A stretch of DNA of 64,000 bases from positions 372,001 through 436,000 of the forward strand of contig NZ_JACCFG010000005.1 of assembly GCF_013416555.1 (NCBI RefSeq), given 5' to 3'. Below, piece by piece: positions 23,640 to 34,727 of the stretch. A program made the translations under genes and the position numbers. Numbering within the stretch: position 1 is the stretch's first letter; each line of letters opens with the position of its first letter. The stretch is from Sphingomonas sp. R-74633. GTDB lineage: Bacteria > Pseudomonadota > Alphaproteobacteria > Sphingomonadales > Sphingomonadaceae. The notes beneath the pieces were generated by a model, which did no database searches, had not been told where the DNA came from, and saw only the letters and a program-made list of their open reading frames with translations.

Positions 23640-24230
23640 ATGGACCAGGGCGGCGAACGCGCGAAATTCCATGCGATGGCCGAGGGCACGGCCGAGGACT
23701 GGGCGATCATCGGCGGGGCGTTTCGCGGCTTTGCCGGCGGGCTTCCGGACCGGATCCTCACGCACCTCAAGCTGCTCGACGGCGATTTCGGCGGGTTCGC
23801 GATCGACCGGCTCCAGCATTCGCTGCAGACTGCGACGCGCGCGCACCGCGACGGCAGGCCTGAGGATTATGTGGTGATGGCGCTGCTCCACGACATCGGC
23901 GACACGCTGGGGAGCTATAACCATCCCGAGATCGCCGCGGCGATCCTCAGGCCGTTCGTCAGCGAGGAACTGCACTGGATCGCCGACAAGCACGGCGCCT
24001 TCCAGGGCTATTATTTCTTCCACTATCTCGGGATGGACCGCGACGTGCGCGAGAATTTCCGCGGGCACCCGCATTTCGAGGCGTGCGCGGAGTTCTGCGC
24101 GAAATACGACCAGGCGGCGTTCGACCCGGCCTATGACAGCGCGCCGCTCGACTTTTTCGAGCCGATGGTGCGCCGGGTGTTCGCGCGGCCGATCAACAGC
24201 ATCTACGCCAAGGCCGCCGAAGCGGCGTGA
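23640..24230 (+). CDS. HD domain-containing protein (MIOX/PhnZ-like)
   Basis: 196 residues with GGAGAGCGAGG before the ATG. Metal-binding His and Asp of an HD domain: His60 (LQHSLQ), LLHDIGD (84-87), NHPEI (His95) and DKHGAF (His118), then CAKYDQAAFDPAY. This is the COG4341 type, which includes the di-iron oxygenase PhnZ of phosphonate breakdown. The gene stands alone, with no phosphonate genes near, so the substrate remains open. A bidirectional terminator separates it from the convergent TonB receptor gene. Confidence 0.78.
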   Translation: MDQGGERAKFHAMAEGTAEDWAIIGGAFRGFAGGLPDRILTHLKLLDGDFGGFAIDRLQHSLQTATRAHRDGRPEDYVVMALLHDIGDTLGSYNHPEIAAAILRPFVSEELHWIADKHGAFQGYYFFHYLGMDRDVRENFRGHPHFEACAEFCAKYDQAAFDPAYDSAPLDFFEPMVRRVFARPINSIYAKAAEAA

Positions 24231-24279
24231 TCCGACGCTGCGCCGGGTTTCGGCGCCCGCCCGCTTCCCCAAACGAAAA

Positions 24280-24312
24280 CCGCCGCCCCGGTTGCCCGGA
24301 GCGGCGGCTTTT
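24280..24312. terminator. Bidirectional terminator between the HD gene and the TonB receptor
   Basis: CCGCCGCCCCGG (24280-24291), loop TTGC, CCGGAGCGGCGG (24296-24307), one mismatch, then CTTTT. On the other strand the stem is followed by TTTTCGTTT. It sits between two convergent stop codons. Confidence 0.85.
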
Positions 24313-24331
24313 CTGGTCGTGACGCGGTGGC

Positions 24332-27097
24332 TTAGAAGGCCATCACGATCGAGCCGGTGATCGAGCGCGGCGTGCCGATGATGGCGTTGCCGATCGAGTA
24401 GCGGTTCGGAAGACCCACGAAGCCCGACGAACCGGTCAGGCCGCCGACGTAGAAGCGGTCGAACAGGTTGCTGACGTTCAGCTGGAAGTAGGTCTTGTTG
24501 CCGTCGAGCAGCTGGCCGAAGTTGAAGCGGACGTCGAGGTCGACAACCGCATAGGCCGGCATCTTCGCAGTGTAGATCTGGTACTGCGAAGCGGTCGGGC
24601 AGAGGCCGCCCGAGATCGTGCCCGCGCAGGCATAGACCGGGAGGTTCTCGTCGTTGACGAAGCGGCCGCCGGTGTACTTCGACTGCACGCCGAGGTCGAA
24701 CAGACCCACGGTGCCCTGCACGCGGCCACCGAACGTCCAGTCGGGCGAGCCGCCTTCGCGCTTGCCGGCCGTCTGGAAGTAGTTGGTCACGCCGCCCGAC
24801 GTCACGCCGGCCTCGATGTTGTCCTGGATCTTCGAGTGCAGGTACGAGGTGAAGGCGTAGACGAGCAGGTCGCGGGTCGGACGATACGAGATCGACGCAT
24901 CGAAGCCGTACTTATCGACCTTGCCGAGGTTACGGTAGATGCTGGTGTCGCTCTCGATGTCGTAGACCGAGACGGTGCGGTTCTGGAACTTGGTGTACCA
25001 GCTGGCCAGCTGTGCCTGGATCTTGCCCGAGTTGTAGCGCAGGCCCAGATCGAAGCTGTCGGTGGTCTCCGGCTTCGGCGTCGCCTGCTCCGAACCCGAC
25101 GCATAGTAGAACGAGTTGTACAGGTTGTCCGTGCCGGGGACCGAGAGGCCCTTGGCGTAGCTGGCATAAACGCTGAAGCCGTCACCGAACTTGTAGGTCA
25201 GGCCGATGTTCGGCAGCGCGCGGTTATAGTTGAACTCGCGCTTCTGCGGCGGTGCGAAACCAACCACGCAAGCGCGGGTGGTGATGGCGCACGAACCCGT
25301 GGTCGGACGGGCAACCGCGCCGACCGTCGTCACGCCCGGACCGAAGAAGGTGTACGGGTTGGCAGCCTGATAGGCCGCAGTCTGGCTCGGCGAGACGCAC
25401 GACACGTTGCCGTTGCCGGCGACGGTGAAGCAGCGCTGGTCGAGGCGACGCTGGAAGAACGGCGCACGCACGCCGATGTTCACGATCAGCTTCTCATCGA
25501 GGAACTGGCCGCGATATTCGCCCGACACCTGGTTGAGCATCGCGATCGACTTGCGGTCACGCTTTTCGATCGCGGCGCCGGTGGCGTCGAGGATCGGGTC
25601 GTTGACCGGGAAGACGTCGAACGGCTCGCCGTTCGGCATCACATAGCCCGCTTCGCCGGTCTGGCGGTGGCGGCCATAGTCGAACGTGTAGTTCAGGCGG
25701 ACGCGGTTGTTGTCGTCCAGGTCATAGGCGAGACCGGCGACTGCGCCGAAGCGGCGGGTCTGGGTCTGGCTGGGCGCAACACCGAGGATGGTGTCGAGCG
25801 TGTCGCCGTCGCCGTTGAGATCGCGGCCGACATAATAGCCGAAGCCGGCCGGCGAGAAGTTGCCGGTGTTCGGGCCGGTGTTGATCACGCCGGTCATGCC
25901 GTCATTGACCGCCGTCTGGCTCAGATTCGCCTTGCTCTCGAGCAGGCTGACCGTGCCGCCGCCATTGGCCTTGGTGTACTGGTAGCTGGCGTCGAGCGTG
26001 AAGGTCAGCTTGTCGCTCAGCGAGAAGCGCGAACCGAAGCGCAGGCTGCCGGTGTTCGACGGATTGTAGCGGCGATCGAATTCCTGACCGCAGCTTGCGC
26101 CCGCGGTCGGAGCGGCCGGGGCTGCCGACGGCACATCCGCGAGGCCCGGGCGGGCGGCGGTGTTGATCTGGCACGGGTAGTTGATGTTGTAGAAGCGCTC
26201 ATCGCGGTTATGCGGGAAGCGGTTTGCGCTGTTCGGGCCGACGATGCGGGCCGCGAGGTTGGTGTTCGACTGAGTGCTGTCAGTGCGCAGCGGAACCGAA
26301 CCGAAGAAGTTGTTGCGGTTCTCGTTATACTGGCCGCCGAGCGAGACGAAGTCGCCATTGTCGCCCAGGCTCTTGTACAGACGGAAGTTGTACTGCTGCT
26401 TCTTCAGCTTGCCGTAGTTGTTGAACGGCTGGCGCGCTTCGAGGTTCGAAGCCGAGAAGAAGGCGCGGACGCCCGAATGCGCGATGTCGCCGGTGTCGAC
26501 CATGCCGAACACGCGGAACATCGGACGGCTCATGTTGTTGCCGATGCCGATATAGTCACCATAGGTGCCCGACAGCATGCCGCCGAAGGTCTCCGAGGGG
26601 ACGCGCGTACGGATGTTGACGGTGCCGCCGACGGCCGATGCCGTGGGGCTGTCCACATCGGTGGTGCCCAGGTTGACGCTGACCGAGTCGAGCGTTTCCG
26701 GATCCTGCTGCTGGTTGGTGTAGATCGCGTAGTTGCCGGTGTCGTTCAGCGGAATGCCGTCCAGCGTCTGCGAGATGCGCGAGCTGTCGAAGCCGCGGAT
26801 CGTGAACGTGCCGCCGGCTGCGCCGGTCGCGTCGTTGTTTTGGAAGCTCACACCCGGGACGAGGTTGATGATCTCGTTGACGGTCTGGCCGGGGCGCTGG
26901 TGCGAGATGGTCTCGGCGCCAACGGTCACACGCGACTTGGGCACGTCAGGGATGGTGATCTGGTTGGTGTTCACGCGCGAACCGGTGACGACGATTTCTT
27001 CGCCTTCGAAGTCCGCGGAACCGGTCGACTGCGCAAAAGCGCTCGCCGGGACCATCAGCGCGGCAAAAGCCACGCCCGCAAAAAGCTTGGTGCGCAT
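24332..27097 (-). CDS. TonB-dependent outer-membrane receptor
   Basis: 921 residues. Signal peptide MRTKLFAGVAFAALMVPASAFAQ, then the TonB box region EEIVVTGSRV and plug domain (VNEIINLVPGVSFQNND, FTIRGFDSSRISQTLDGIPL), then a 22-strand barrel ending in Phe (GSIVMAF), as required for outer-membrane assembly. Four-cysteine loops in the barrel may be disulfide-bonded. Such receptors take up siderophores, vitamins or carbohydrates; substrate not evident. Large antisense frames on the plus strand are artefacts. Confidence 0.93.
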   Translation of the reverse strand: MRTKLFAGVAFAALMVPASAFAQSTGSADFEGEEIVVTGSRVNTNQITIPDVPKSRVTVGAETISHQRPGQTVNEIINLVPGVSFQNNDATGAAGGTFTIRGFDSSRISQTLDGIPLNDTGNYAIYTNQQQDPETLDSVSVNLGTTDVDSPTASAVGGTVNIRTRVPSETFGGMLSGTYGDYIGIGNNMSRPMFRVFGMVDTGDIAHSGVRAFFSASNLEARQPFNNYGKLKKQQYNFRLYKSLGDNGDFVSLGGQYNENRNNFFGSVPLRTDSTQSNTNLAARIVGPNSANRFPHNRDERFYNINYPCQINTAARPGLADVPSAAPAAPTAGASCGQEFDRRYNPSNTGSLRFGSRFSLSDKLTFTLDASYQYTKANGGGTVSLLESKANLSQTAVNDGMTGVINTGPNTGNFSPAGFGYYVGRDLNGDGDTLDTILGVAPSQTQTRRFGAVAGLAYDLDDNNRVRLNYTFDYGRHRQTGEAGYVMPNGEPFDVFPVNDPILDATGAAIEKRDRKSIAMLNQVSGEYRGQFLDEKLIVNIGVRAPFFQRRLDQRCFTVAGNGNVSCVSPSQTAAYQAANPYTFFGPGVTTVGAVARPTTGSCAITTRACVVGFAPPQKREFNYNRALPNIGLTYKFGDGFSVYASYAKGLSVPGTDNLYNSFYYASGSEQATPKPETTDSFDLGLRYNSGKIQAQLASWYTKFQNRTVSVYDIESDTSIYRNLGKVDKYGFDASISYRPTRDLLVYAFTSYLHSKIQDNIEAGVTSGGVTNYFQTAGKREGGSPDWTFGGRVQGTVGLFDLGVQSKYTGGRFVNDENLPVYACAGTISGGLCPTASQYQIYTAKMPAYAVVDLDVRFNFGQLLDGNKTYFQLNVSNLFDRFYVGGLTGSSGFVGLPNRYSIGNAIIGTPRSITGSIVMAF

Positions 27098-27178
27098 TAG
27101 AGGTGTTTCCCTTTCGGTGTGTGCTTATCGTGTGCACTGAACGCGGTGCGGTTCACCGTCGTCGCCGCCCATGCGATT

Positions 27179-27205
27179 AATTTATGTCGGTCCTGTGACA
27201 GTCAA
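27179..27205 (-). promoter_or_regulatory. Candidate sigma-70 promoter for the TonB receptor
   Basis: On the minus strand TTGACT (-35, 27205-27200), 15 bases, TAAATT (-10, 27184-27179), 82 bases before the ATG at 27097. The spacing is short by two; an alternative -10 at 17 bases is poorer. Moderate support. Confidence 0.4.
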
Positions 27206-27266
27206 TCCGTGACCTGTTGAGTGCGGTGGTTAATGCACGATTCAGGATTGTTGCGTTGCAAAAAAG

Positions 27267-29408
27267 TCACTCCGAATTACCGACTATTTCGAGCCATTCC
27301 CCCTCTGAAATCACGCGAATCCCGAGGTCCGCGGCCTTTTTGAGCTTCGAGCCGGCGCCGGGGCCCGCAATCACCAGATCAGTCTTCGCCGAGACCGATC
27401 CGGCGACTCGGGCACCGAGCGATTCGGCCTGGGCCTTGGCTTCGTCGCGACTCAGTTCCTCGAGCGTGCCGGTGAAAACCAGCGTCTTTCCCGAGACTTC
27501 CGATTCGCGCGTCTCGACGATGAAGGGCGGCGGCGCGACCTGGCCGCCATCGGCGCCGACCAGGTCGTTCCACACCGCGCGGTTGTGCGGTTCGTGGAAG
27601 AAATCGGCCAAAGCCTGACCTACCGCGCCGCCGACATTCTCGACGCCGATATGCTCGGCGATCGCCTTGTCGAGGCGGGCGCGGTGCTTTGTTTCGGTTT
27701 CGCCCAGCACCGCCGGACTGGCGTCGCGCAACGCGATGACCTCGTCGGCGAGTGCCTGGAGCGCCCCCATTGTTGCATAGCGTTTCAACAGGTCTCGCGC
27801 CGTGATCGCGCCGATATGGCGGATGCCCAGGCCGAAGAGCAGCCGCGCGGCATCGGGCGCGCGCTTGGCCTCGATCGCCGCCATCAGTGCATCGACCGAT
27901 TTCTCCTGCCAGCCCTCGCGCCCGACCAGGTCGTCGCGGTGCGCGCCGAGGCGGAATATGTCGGCCGGCTCGGCGATCCAGCCCAGTTCGAGGAATTCGG
28001 CGAGCGTCTTCTCGCCCAGCCCCTCAATGTCGAGCGCGCCACGGCTGACGAAATGCTTGAGCCGCTCGAGCCGCTGCGCAGGGCAGATCAGCCCGCCGGT
28101 GCAGCGGACATCGACTTCGCCTTCCTCGGCCACCGCTTCGGAATCGCAGATCGGGCAATGGGTGGGGAAGACATAGGGGGGGCGCGCTTCGTCGCGGGTG
28201 AGGTTCTCGACGATCTGCGGGATTACGTCGCCGGCGCGCTGGAGGACGACGCGGTCGCCGGGGCGCACGCCAAGCCGGGCGACTTCGTCGGCATTGTGCA
28301 GCGTCGCATTGGTGACGACGACACCGCCGACGGTGACGGGCTCCAGTCGTGCGACCGGGGTGAGCTTGCCGGTGCGGCCGACCTGGATGTCGATCGCGCG
28401 CAAAATCGTCTGGGCGCGCTCGGCAGGGAATTTGTGCGCCAGGCCCCAGCGCGGGAAGCGGCCGACAAAACCGAGCCGGGTCTGCCAGTCGAGCCGGTCG
28501 ATCTTGTAGACCACCCCGTCGATATCGAATGGGAGATCGGCGCGCACTGTCTCGATCTTGCGATACTGGGCCAGCGCGGCGTCGAGGTCGACCGGGCCGG
28601 TGAACAGGTCCGACACCGGGAAGCCCATCGCCGCGATCGCGCGGATCACCGCGACCTGGGTCTCGCCGGGCAGCGACGTGGTTTCGCCCCAGCCCCAGGC
28701 GAGGAAGCGCAAGGGACGCGATGCGGTGACGGCGGCATCCTTCTGGCGCAGCGAGCCGGCGGCGGCGTTGCGCGGATTGGCGAACTGGCGAGCTTCCTTG
28801 CCGCTCTCCTCGGCCTCGGCGAGGAGGCGGGCGTTCAAGGCGGCGAAGTCGTCCTTCGCCATATAGACCTCGCCGCGGACCTCGAAGATTTCCGGCGCGC
28901 CCGAGATCGTCTGGGGAATGTCGGCGATTGTGCGGGCGTTGGCGGTCACGTCCTCGCCGATCTGGCCGTCGCCGCGGGTGAGCGCCTGGACCAGCTTGCC
29001 GTTCTCGTAGCGCAGCGAGCAGGACAGGCCGTCGATCTTGGGTTCGGCGGTGAGCGCCACGGCCTCGTCGTCGCTGAGCGCGAGGAAGCGACGGACGCGG
29101 CCGAGGAAGTCGGCGACGTCCTCGTCCTGAAAGCCATTGTCGAGGCTGAACATCGGGCGGGCATGCGCGACCTTGGCGAGCCGGCCCGAAGGTGCCGAGC
29201 CGACCAGCTTCGACGGCGAATCGGCGCGGACCAGATCGGGGAAGGCAGCCTCGATCGCAGTGTTGCGCCGCATCAGCGCGTCATAATCCGCGTCGCTGAT
29301 CTCGGGCGCATCCTCGGCGTGGTAGAGCCGGTTGTGGTGCGCGATCTCGGCAGCGAGCTTCTCGAGCTCGAGGGCGGCTTCTTGCGGGTGCTGCGGCAGG
29401 GACTCCAT
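27267..29408 (-). CDS. ligA: NAD-dependent DNA ligase LigA
   Basis: 713 residues. Joins nicks during replication and repair, with NAD as AMP donor. Domains in order: Ia (YHAEDAPEISDADYD), adenylation domain with nucleotide-binding Lys in EPKIDGLSCS, OB fold (TGKLTPVARLEPVTV), zinc finger with four Cys (CPICDSEAV, VRCTGG, ICPAQ), helix-hairpin-helix and C-terminal BRCT domain (SGKTLVFTGTLEELSRDEAK). Divergent from the metallo-hydrolase gene. About 40 residues longer than the E. coli enzyme. Confidence 0.97.
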   Translation of the reverse strand: MESLPQHPQEAALELEKLAAEIAHHNRLYHAEDAPEISDADYDALMRRNTAIEAAFPDLVRADSPSKLVGSAPSGRLAKVAHARPMFSLDNGFQDEDVADFLGRVRRFLALSDDEAVALTAEPKIDGLSCSLRYENGKLVQALTRGDGQIGEDVTANARTIADIPQTISGAPEIFEVRGEVYMAKDDFAALNARLLAEAEESGKEARQFANPRNAAAGSLRQKDAAVTASRPLRFLAWGWGETTSLPGETQVAVIRAIAAMGFPVSDLFTGPVDLDAALAQYRKIETVRADLPFDIDGVVYKIDRLDWQTRLGFVGRFPRWGLAHKFPAERAQTILRAIDIQVGRTGKLTPVARLEPVTVGGVVVTNATLHNADEVARLGVRPGDRVVLQRAGDVIPQIVENLTRDEARPPYVFPTHCPICDSEAVAEEGEVDVRCTGGLICPAQRLERLKHFVSRGALDIEGLGEKTLAEFLELGWIAEPADIFRLGAHRDDLVGREGWQEKSVDALMAAIEAKRAPDAARLLFGLGIRHIGAITARDLLKRYATMGALQALADEVIALRDASPAVLGETETKHRARLDKAIAEHIGVENVGGAVGQALADFFHEPHNRAVWNDLVGADGGQVAPPPFIVETRESEVSGKTLVFTGTLEELSRDEAKAQAESLGARVAGSVSAKTDLVIAGPGAGSKLKKAADLGIRVISEGEWLEIVGNSE

Positions 29409-29482
29409 GATGCCGGGTTAGGCTGGGCGCGGGTTGGCGATCAAGCTTGAACGCGCGGGCGCGGACGACGACATAGGCCGCA

Positions 29483-30682
29483 ATGCGCTTTGCCCGGATC
29501 GTTCTCGCCATCTTGCTCTGGGCCGTGGTCGCATTGTGCGTCTCCGCCACGGTTGCGCCCTTCTTCCTCGACCGGATTTATTATCGCGGGCCGGTGAGTA
29601 GCCATTTCGACGGGCAGCGCTTCTTCAATCCCGATGGCGACGCGCTCGATATCTCGCCGGCGCGGCGCAACCGGCTGCTGTGGCAGCAGGCGTTCGGCGA
29701 TGCGACGCGGCCGGCCTGGCCGGACAAGGTGGCGGTGGCGCCGGGCAAGCCGCCGGCGCGCGTCGAGGGCGGGGAGATGCGAGTCACCTGGATCGGGCAT
29801 GCCAGCGTGCTGGTACAGGCGGACGGCCTGAACATCCTGACCGATCCGGTGTGGAGCGAGACGGTTGGGCCGTTCGGCTTCGGGCCGAAGCGAGTGGCGG
29901 AGCCGGGGGTGCGCTTCCAAGATCTGCCGCGGATCGACCTCGTCCTCGTCAGCCATAATCACTATGACCATATGGATCTGCCGACGCTCAAGCGGCTGTG
30001 GGCGCGCGACAAACCGCGCATCGTCACCTCGCTCGGCAATGACGCAATCCTCCGCTCTGCCGGCATTCCGTCTTTCGCGCTCGACTGGGGGCAGGAGATT
30101 CCGGCGCGCCTTTGCCATAGCGACGTGCCGCAGACCGGCGAGCCTTGCGGGCGCTATTCGATGGCGGTTGTATCCCGCAGCCATCACTGGGGCAGCCGCT
30201 GGTTCGCCGATCGCAGCCGGGCGCTTTGGTCGAGCTTCGTGGTGACGCTGCCGCATGGCAATTTCTTCTTCGCGGGCGATACCGGGCTCGGGGACGGGAA
30301 GTGGCCCGCCGAGGCGGCGGCGCACGGGCCGATCCGCTTTGCTGCGATCCCGATCGGGGCGTTCCGCTTCGACGAGGGTCAGATGGCAGGCGCCAGCCAT
30401 ATCGGGCCGCAGGGTGCAATCCAGGTGTGGGACGGGCTCGGCCGCCCGTTCGCGATGCCGGTGCATTGGGGCACGTTCCGCCTGTCGCGCGAAGGCTATG
30501 CGACGCCGCCGGTCATGCTGCGCGGCATGCTGCGCTGTGCGGGCGAGGACCCGGCGCGGTTCGGGGCACGGCGGATCGGCGAGACCTTCGCGGTGCCGCC
30601 GCTCGGCGCGGTACCCCGCGCGCCCGATTATGCTGCGCTTCGGGCCTGTATCGCCGGTGGCCGGTTCGACGCGCTGCGCTGA
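29483..30682 (+). CDS. Metallo-beta-lactamase-fold hydrolase (NAPE-PLD/UlaG-like), membrane-anchored
   Basis: 399 residues. An N-terminal hydrophobic helix (IVLAILLWAVVALCVSATVAP) anchors or exports the protein. Metal-ligand motif SHNHYDHMD (H158, H160, D162, H163), strand WIGHASVLVQADGLNILTDPVW, and GDTG (about 273), all as in the NAPE-PLD-like subfamily. These enzymes hydrolyse phosphodiester or lactone bonds; the true substrate is unknown. Two cysteines near each end of the C-terminal part. Confidence 0.85.
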   Translation: MRFARIVLAILLWAVVALCVSATVAPFFLDRIYYRGPVSSHFDGQRFFNPDGDALDISPARRNRLLWQQAFGDATRPAWPDKVAVAPGKPPARVEGGEMRVTWIGHASVLVQADGLNILTDPVWSETVGPFGFGPKRVAEPGVRFQDLPRIDLVLVSHNHYDHMDLPTLKRLWARDKPRIVTSLGNDAILRSAGIPSFALDWGQEIPARLCHSDVPQTGEPCGRYSMAVVSRSHHWGSRWFADRSRALWSSFVVTLPHGNFFFAGDTGLGDGKWPAEAAAHGPIRFAAIPIGAFRFDEGQMAGASHIGPQGAIQVWDGLGRPFAMPVHWGTFRLSREGYATPPVMLRGMLRCAGEDPARFGARRIGETFAVPPLGAVPRAPDYAALRACIAGGRFDALR

Positions 30683-30773
30683 TCCGCCGGATTCGGCACC
30701 CCCGTATTTTCAGGTGCTTGTAGGGACTCGGCGCGCGGGGTTATCGTCGCCGCGAATCCGGGAGGGGTCCCCA

Positions 30774-31235
30774 GTGAACGACCGCGCGATGGGCGCCGTG
30801 CGACGCTATGATACGACGATCGACCGCGCCGGCCTTGCGCTCGGCGCGGGCAGTGCGTTTGCGGGGCTGATCGTGCTCGGCCTGCTGCTGCTCGGCGGCA
30901 AGCGCGATGCGCTGAGCCTGGTGAGCGGCTGGCTGATCGGCAGCCTGATCGCCGGCATCGCGATCACTGCGGTGGGCGGGCCGATCTGGCTGGTGATGCA
31001 CGTCGCCGGCCTGCGCCGCGCGCGGCATGCTGCAATAGTCGGCGCGGTCACGGCGCTCGCGATCTTCGTCGGCGCGCAGACCTATGGCTTCGGGCTGTTC
31101 GAGATGCCGCCGATGGACAATCGCGCGCTGCTGTTCCGCTGGATCAGCGCGATCGCCTCGAGCGGGATCCTGGCGCTGTTCGCCGGGGCGACGGCGGTGC
31201 TGATGTGGCGCATCGCCTATCGCCCCGAACGCTAG
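30774..31235 (+). CDS. Four-helix membrane protein of unknown function
   Basis: 153 residues from a GTG with GGGAGGGG upstream. Four hydrophobic segments (GSAFAGLIVLGLLLLGG, LIGSLIAGIAITAVGGPIW, AAIVGAVTALAIFVGAQ, ISAIASSGILALFAGATAVLM) make up most of the protein. No family recognised. The frame extends upstream into the preceding gene but in another frame, so the GTG is the sensible start. Confidence 0.65.
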   Translation: MNDRAMGAVRRYDTTIDRAGLALGAGSAFAGLIVLGLLLLGGKRDALSLVSGWLIGSLIAGIAITAVGGPIWLVMHVAGLRRARHAAIVGAVTALAIFVGAQTYGFGLFEMPPMDNRALLFRWISAIASSGILALFAGATAVLMWRIAYRPER

Positions 31236-31251
31236 CGCCGGGCAGTAAAGC

Positions 31252-31818
31252 CTAGCCCGGCTTGCATTCGCCGGTGCGGTGGCCGTCGAGCAGCATCGTC
31301 ATCTTCATGCGCTGGGCGGGATCTTCGGGCTGCTGATCGATGTCGAGACGGATCGCGAAGCTTTCCGCGGCATAGGTGCCCGACACAGCGACATCGACCT
31401 TCGAGCCCGGCTCGTCACCCTGGCAGCTCAGCGTGCCGTCGAACTTGCCGCCGCCCATCGTCAGCTTCTGATAGTGGCATTCGGTACCGAGCATCTCGAA
31501 GATCTGCGCCGGCTCGGGCGCGGCGAGATCGGTGCCCGAATGGCAGACGCTCTCGACCTTCTTCATCTCCTTGGCCTTGGCGATCGCCGCGTCGCGATCG
31601 GCGCCCGGCGCCATGCCGGGCAGGTCGAACGCGGCGATGGTGATCGCGCGGTCCCACTGGCCCATGTGCATCGGGCCGCCGGGCCTGGCCTTGGCATAGG
31701 CGGCCGCCACCTGATCGGCGCTCGCGTCGGTGATCGTGAAGCCGTCGCTCGCCTGGCCGGCGCCCGTCAGCAGCACCAGCGCGGCGGCTGCGGCGGGCGC
31801 CGCCAGGGCGCGGATCAT
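31252..31818 (-). CDS. DUF3617 family secreted protein, copy 2
   Basis: 188 residues with signal peptide MIRALAAPAAAAALVLLTGAGQA. The mature protein keeps the DUF3617 pattern: a central Cys (ESVCHSG), GTECHYQKLTMGGGKFDGTLSCQG and GTYAAESFAIRLDI, ending in RTGECKPG. DUF3617 proteins are periplasmic, of unknown function. The ATG overlaps the stop of copy 1 as ATGA, so this looks like an old tandem duplication with coupled translation. Confidence 0.82.
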   Translation of the reverse strand: MIRALAAPAAAAALVLLTGAGQASDGFTITDASADQVAAAYAKARPGGPMHMGQWDRAITIAAFDLPGMAPGADRDAAIAKAKEMKKVESVCHSGTDLAAPEPAQIFEMLGTECHYQKLTMGGGKFDGTLSCQGDEPGSKVDVAVSGTYAAESFAIRLDIDQQPEDPAQRMKMTMLLDGHRTGECKPG

Positions 31819-32387
31819 GCCTTGCACTCGCCCAGGCGCTTGCCGGTCATCCGGACGGTCATCGACGATTCCTTGGTCTGGCCCGGCACGGTCTGGCGCT
31901 GGGTCATGGTCAGGTCGTAGCTGGTCTTGGTCTGGCTGCCGTTGATCGTCATGTGCGACTTGCCCATCGGCGTGTCGCATTCCATCACCGCGTCGATCTT
32001 GCCGCTGACAACCTGGTATTTCGGGAACTTGCAGCCGCGCTGCATCGGCGAGAGCTTGGAGAGGTCGATCGGCTTGACGTCCTCGGCCTTGCGGCAGCTG
32101 GTCTCGGTCTTGGGCGGCTTGCCGACTTCGGCCTTCATCTGCGAAGCGATCGGCTCGGGTACGCCGCCGGTCTCGATCGCGACGAGCTGGAAGCTGTTCT
32201 CCCACTGGCCCGGCTGGCTGGCGGTCTTGGCATCGGCCGCGGCGCTCTGCTTGGCGACTTCCTCCATGCTGGCATTCTCGAGCCGGATCTCGCCGGTCGC
32301 GCGCGCGCTTTCCTCGGTCGAGGGGCCCTTGTTGCAGGCGGCGAGCGGGAGCAGCAGCGCTCCGGCGGCGAGAATGGTCAGGCGCAT
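31815..32387 (-). CDS. DUF3617 family lipoprotein, copy 1
   Basis: 190 residues from ATG 32387 (AGGGGG seven bases upstream; the longer frame to 32447 overlaps uvrB). Signal peptide with lipobox LAAC: MRLTILAAGALLLPLAACNKG. The mature region has paired Cys (TSCRKAED, QRGCKFPKY, VMECDTPMG) and ends RLGECKA like its downstream copy. Divergent from uvrB, with 23 bases between start codons. Confidence 0.85.
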   Translation of the reverse strand: MRLTILAAGALLLPLAACNKGPSTEESARATGEIRLENASMEEVAKQSAAADAKTASQPGQWENSFQLVAIETGGVPEPIASQMKAEVGKPPKTETSCRKAEDVKPIDLSKLSPMQRGCKFPKYQVVSGKIDAVMECDTPMGKSHMTINGSQTKTSYDLTMTQRQTVPGQTKESSMTVRMTGKRLGECKA

Positions 32388-32410
32388 GATGTTCCCCCTG
32401 GGGTTGGCGT

Positions 32411-34633
<2,223 letters not shown>

Positions 34634-34657
34634 GCCGCGCTGCTTGCATCGCGCATA

Positions 34658-34669
34658 GTTAGCGCTAAC
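34658..34669. promoter_or_regulatory. Xyl-box-like palindrome before the GH5 gene
   Basis: GTTAGCGCTAAC, perfect 12-base palindrome 58 bases before the ATG at 34728. It is very close to the TGKTAGCGCTAMCA operators bound by LacI-family XylR in Caulobacter and by related regulators in xanthomonads, controlling plant-polysaccharide genes. The regulator gene is not in the window. Confidence 0.6.
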
Positions 34670-34727
34670 ATTCGCTCGAAGCCAGAGCGGCGGACTGTGA
34701 TCCGTCGCCGGCAACGGAGGGATGTCG

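Noticed and set aside
23640..24230. A phosphonate-degradation locus based on the PhnZ-like HD protein
   Set aside because: No PhnY-like oxygenase or phosphonate transporter is nearby; the PEP-mutase-family gene is 4 kb away in another transcript.
24836..27100. 754-codon open frame antisense to the TonB receptor (and similar frames antisense to typA, uvrB, ligA and the receptor at 61201)
   Set aside because: Arises from high GC at third codon positions; the translated sequences are rich in Arg, Ala, Asp and Val with no family motifs, and the genes on the other strand are certain.
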